From: Prevotella sp.
GTDB lineage: Bacteria > Bacteroidota > Bacteroidia > Bacteroidales > Bacteroidaceae
Assembly (NCBI GenBank): GCA_017400455.1
Contig: JAFPTC010000032.1
Span: forward strand, 1 to 50,450
Length of the DNA: 50,450 bases
Direction of reading: 5' to 3'
Shown here one piece after another: positions 48,501 through 50,450 of the stretch. The position numbers and the translations under genes are program-made. The notes beneath the pieces are model-generated. The model saw nothing but the letters and a program-made list of their open reading frames with translations. It did no database searches and was not told where the DNA came from. Numbering within the stretch: the stretch's first letter is position 1; every line of letters starts with the position of its first letter.

Positions 48501-48600
48501 TTTTTCGTAACTTTGGCTTCGCCGAAGTTACTCGGCACTTGGAAATGCAAAAGAAAATCACGCTTTTCTTTTGCATTTCTCTCGTTTTTTCGTAACTTTG
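48501..48600 (+). repeat. Promoter-bearing repeat upstream of kduI (two units)
   Basis: Two CGTAACTTTG ends (48506-48515 and 48591-48600). The interval holds a GGCTTCGCCGAAGTTACTCG block, also seen reversed at about 33305-33323, and an 11-bp hairpin GCAAAAGAAAA/TTTTCTTTTGC. It is the same family as the comEC upstream array in opposite orientation. Confidence 0.75.
48570..48600 (+). promoter_or_regulatory. Promoter of kduI
   Basis: TTTG (48570-48573), 19 bases, then TAACTTTG (48593-48600); 31 bases before the ATG. The spacer contains CTCTCGTTTTTTCG as in the comEC promoter. Confidence 0.8.
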
Positions 48601-48631
48601 CAGCCAGACTAATCGAACAAAACGTAAAGTA

Positions 48632-49474
48632 ATGAAAACAAACTATGAATTGCGCTATGCAGCACATCCCGAGGATGCACGCCACTACGACACCCAGCGG
48701 CTGCGCCGCGACTTCCTGATTGAGAAGCTGTTCGTGGCCGACGAGGTGCAGATGGTCTACTCCATGTACGACCGCATGGTGGTGGGCGGAGCCATGCCCG
48801 TGAACGAGGCGCTGACGCTGGAAGCCATCGACCCGCTGAAGGCCCCCTTCTTCACCACCCGCCGCGAGGTGGGCATCTACAACGTGGGTGGAGCAGGCTG
48901 CGTGATGGTGGGCGACGAGGCCTTTGACCTCGACTTCAAGGAGACGCTCTACGTGGGCCGAGGCGACCGCGAGGTGCGCTTCTGCTCGAAGGATGCCGCA
49001 CAGCCCGCCAAGTTCTACTTCAACTCGTGCACCGCCCATCAGGAATATCCCTGCCGGAAGGTGACGAAGCAAGAGGCCGTGGTGGCCCACATGGGCAGCC
49101 TGGAGATGAGCAACGAGCGCAACATCAACAAGATGCTGGTGAACCAGGTGCTGCCTACCTGCCAGCTGCAGATGGGCATGACCGAACTGGCCCCGGGCAG
49201 CGTGTGGAACACCATGCCGGCTCATACCCACAGCCGCCGCATGGAGGCTTACTTCTACTTTGAGCTGCCGCAGGACCAGGCCGTGTGCCACTTCATGGGC
49301 GAGCCGCAGGAAACGCGCCACATCTGGATGCACGCCGAGCAAGCCGTTCTCTCGCCCGAATGGAGCATTCACAGCGCTGCCGCCACCCACAACTATACGT
49401 TCATCTGGGGCATGGGCGGCGAGAACCTGGACTACGGAGACCAGGACTTTTCGCAAATCTGCGATTTGCGATGA
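48632..49474 (+). CDS. kduI: 5-dehydro-4-deoxy-D-glucuronate isomerase
   Basis: This 280-residue cupin matches KduI along its length. The zinc ligands are His198, His200 and Glu205 in PAHTHSRRMEAYFYF and His247 in EWSIHSAAATH, each two residues later than in the 278-residue E. coli enzyme. It converts 5-keto-4-deoxyuronate, made from unsaturated uronic acids released by lyases, to 3-deoxy-D-glycero-2,5-hexodiulosonate. The next step is done by KduD, whose gene follows after an interruption of about 520 bases. Pectin or glycosaminoglycans are the usual source. The stop codon is followed at once by the GGAGTTGCT repeat. Confidence 0.96.
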   Translation: MKTNYELRYAAHPEDARHYDTQRLRRDFLIEKLFVADEVQMVYSMYDRMVVGGAMPVNEALTLEAIDPLKAPFFTTRREVGIYNVGGAGCVMVGDEAFDLDFKETLYVGRGDREVRFCSKDAAQPAKFYFNSCTAHQEYPCRKVTKQEAVVAHMGSLEMSNERNINKMLVNQVLPTCQLQMGMTELAPGSVWNTMPAHTHSRRMEAYFYFELPQDQAVCHFMGEPQETRHIWMHAEQAVLSPEWSIHSAAATHNYTFIWGMGGENLDYGDQDFSQICDLR

Positions 49475-49509
49475 GGAGTTGCTGGAGTTCAGGAGTTGCT
49501 GGAGTTCAG
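49475..49509 (+). repeat. Left flanking repeat, 17-bp period, two units
   Basis: GGAGTTGCTGGAGTTCAG occurs at 49475-49492 and again at 49492-49509 (period 17). The same 18 bases appear inverted at 49942-49959, on the other side of the four-helix-bundle gene. Confidence 0.9.
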
Positions 49510-49536
49510 ACATTAGATTATATAATAATTGATATG

Positions 49537-49914
49537 ATGCCGTCATTCTCTTTTGAGCAAATAATTGCATGGCAAAAAGCCCATGCATTTACGGTATTAG
49601 TATATCAAACAACAAGGCATTTCCCTAAGGACGAGCTTTTTGGCTTGACTTCTCAGTTCCGTCGAGCCGCTGTTTCAATAGAAGCAAATATCGCCGAAGG
49701 CTATAAAAAAATAAGCAAAACTGACAAATTACGGTTTTTAAATATATCAGAAGGAAGTCTGGCTGAATGTAGGAACTACGTCATTCTCTCACGAGATTTG
49801 GATTATATTAATGGTGAACAATATTCTCAATTGTTTTACTCAATAGAAGAGGCAAGTAAATTATTGACAGCATATAGTAAAGGTATTATTAATAACAACG
49901 GAATAAAGGAATAA
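49537..49914 (+). CDS. Four-helix-bundle protein (23S rRNA intervening-sequence / S23 family)
   Basis: This protein of about 125 residues begins MPSFSFEQIIAWQKAHAFTVLVYQTTRHFPKDELFGLTSQFRRAAVSIEANIAEGYKKISKTDKLRFLNISEGSLAECRNYVILSRDL. The blocks W-x-K-A, FP--E-FGLTSQ-RRAAVSI-ANIAEG and F---S-GSL-E are diagnostic of the four-helix-bundle family, first known from intervening sequences in 23S rRNA genes and related to the Avd protein of diversity-generating retroelements. Its biochemical function is unclear. It is much more AT-rich than kduI and kduD and splits that pair. It is flanked by an 18-bp inverted repeat, which suggests insertion as a unit. ATG 49534 is an alternative start. Confidence 0.88.
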   Translation: MPSFSFEQIIAWQKAHAFTVLVYQTTRHFPKDELFGLTSQFRRAAVSIEANIAEGYKKISKTDKLRFLNISEGSLAECRNYVILSRDLDYINGEQYSQLFYSIEEASKLLTAYSKGIINNNGIKE

Positions 49915-49941
49915 TGGAATTGTCTGAGATGAGACTATCTT

Positions 49942-49976
49942 CTGAACTCCAGCAACTCCTTAACTCCCGAACTCCT
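49942..49976 (-). repeat. Right flanking repeat, inverted relative to the left one
   Basis: CTGAACTCCAGCAACTCC (49942-49959) is the exact reverse complement of the left unit, followed by a degenerate second unit (TTAACTCCCGAACTCCT). It ends 15 bases before the kduD start. Confidence 0.9.
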
Positions 49977-49991
49977 AAAAACAAAACAGTT

Positions 49992-50450
49992 ATGGCAAAT
50001 TTATTTTCATTAGAGGGTAAGAACGCCTGGATCACCGGCGCTTCCTACGGCATTGGCTTCAACATTGCTAAGGCTTTTGTTGCAGCAGGTATCAAGAACA
50101 TCATCTTCAACGACATCAACGAGGCTGCACTGCAGCGCGGTCTGGACAACTACAAGGAGGCCGGCATCGAGAACGTGAAGGGATATGTGTGCGACGTCAC
50201 CGATGAGAACGCCGTGAAGGCTCTCGTGGAGCAGATCCACAAGGAAGTGGGCCAGATTGACATCCTGGTGAACAACGCCGGCATTATCAAGCGCATCCCC
50301 ATGCACGAGATGAAGCGCCAGGAGTTCCAGCAGGTCATCGACATCGACCTCGTCGGTCCGTTCATCTGCTCCAGCGCCGTCATCCCCGAAATGATGGAGC
50401 GCAAGGAGGGTAAAATCATCAACATCTGCTCGATGATGAGCGAGCTGGGC
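49992..50450 (+). CDS. kduD: KduD-type SDR dehydrogenase (2-deoxy-D-gluconate 3-dehydrogenase), 3' end outside window
   Basis: The first 153 codons are visible: MANLFSLEGKNAWITGASYGIG..., a short-chain dehydrogenase with the TGxxxGIG nucleotide motif, a CDVTDE block and NNAGIIKRIPMHEM. The catalytic Ser is expected in the INICSMMSELG stretch at the window edge; the Tyr-x-x-x-Lys lies beyond it. NNAGIIKR and the neighbouring kduI indicate KduD, which reduces 3-deoxy-D-glycero-2,5-hexodiulosonate to 2-keto-3-deoxygluconate. Gluconate 5-dehydrogenase is the close alternative. It is separated from kduI by the four-helix-bundle insertion, so transcription from the kduI promoter would have to pass through that element. 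Confidence 0.9.
   Translation, partial: MANLFSLEGKNAWITGASYGIGFNIAKAFVAAGIKNIIFNDINEAALQRGLDNYKEAGIENVKGYVCDVTDENAVKALVEQIHKEVGQIDILVNNAGIIKRIPMHEMKRQEFQQVIDIDLVGPFICSSAVIPEMMERKEGKIINICSMMSELG

Noticed and set aside
49537-49914. Part of a diversity-generating retroelement (Avd-like protein)
   Set aside because: No reverse transcriptase, template repeat or variable repeat can be seen around it; only the four-helix-bundle gene is present.

Overview
This window looks like chromosome from a high-GC member of the Bacteroidales, most likely Prevotellaceae (Prevotella/Segatella/Xylanibacter-like). The evidence is the Bacteroidetes promoter pattern TTTG-N19/20-TAnnTTTG in front of many genes, BspA-type leucine-rich repeats, BACON domains, lipoproteins with an acidic run after the lipidated cysteine, and the gene families themselves. 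The genus is inferred; no rRNA gene is present to confirm it.

Layout. 1-689: C-terminal half of an M16 peptidase. 824-12788: a plant-polysaccharide block, with a modular secreted protein, a GH43 arabinanase, a DUF2264 protein, a small VapC-type toxin-antitoxin pair, a GH53 endo-galactanase and a secreted chitobiase-C-terminal-domain protein. These point to attack on the arabinan and galactan side chains of pectin. 12813-18852: a CbiJ-CbiD cobalamin fusion, a NUDIX hydrolase, a tRNA with CAU anticodon, ribF, a CPBP membrane protease and a membrane-anchored AraC-type regulator. 19032-31426: a three-gene surface cassette made of a BspA-like LRR protein, a 2060-residue multidomain protein and a BACON lipoprotein. 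31734-38621: comEC, a 939-residue M16 peptidase, two System II cytochrome c biogenesis proteins (ResB-like and CcsA-like) and rfbC. 38948-42747: a clear cobalamin riboswitch controlling a TonB-dependent receptor and a CbiK-like chelatase that carries a surface-lipoprotein signal. 42806-45495: tadA, recO and a FadL-type porin in one minus-strand run. 45813-50450: a GH3 glycosidase, then kduI and kduD (the latter cut by the window end), which process unsaturated uronates from pectin. A low-GC four-helix-bundle gene sits between kduI and kduD.

The most unusual material is non-coding. Three copies of a roughly 270-330 bp structured repeat (15400-15726, 31467-31739, 48132-48449) share a large central palindrome whose stem sequence differs between copies while pairing is kept. 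A second family of perfect palindromes centred on TCTCACGTGAGA occurs at five sites, three of them in a 43-bp tandem array. A third family consists of short tandem repeats of the GGAGTT/GAGTTAAG type, which abut stop codons; an 18-bp version flanks the four-helix-bundle gene as inverted repeats. A promoter-bearing repeat drives both comEC and kduI. Five secreted proteins of unrelated architecture share a C-terminal 'YDLxGxxV...GxYIxxGxK' motif, which suggests a common export or anchoring route.

No CRISPR array, rRNA operon, transposase or prophage gene was seen. All functional statements rest on reading motifs by eye; no search was run.
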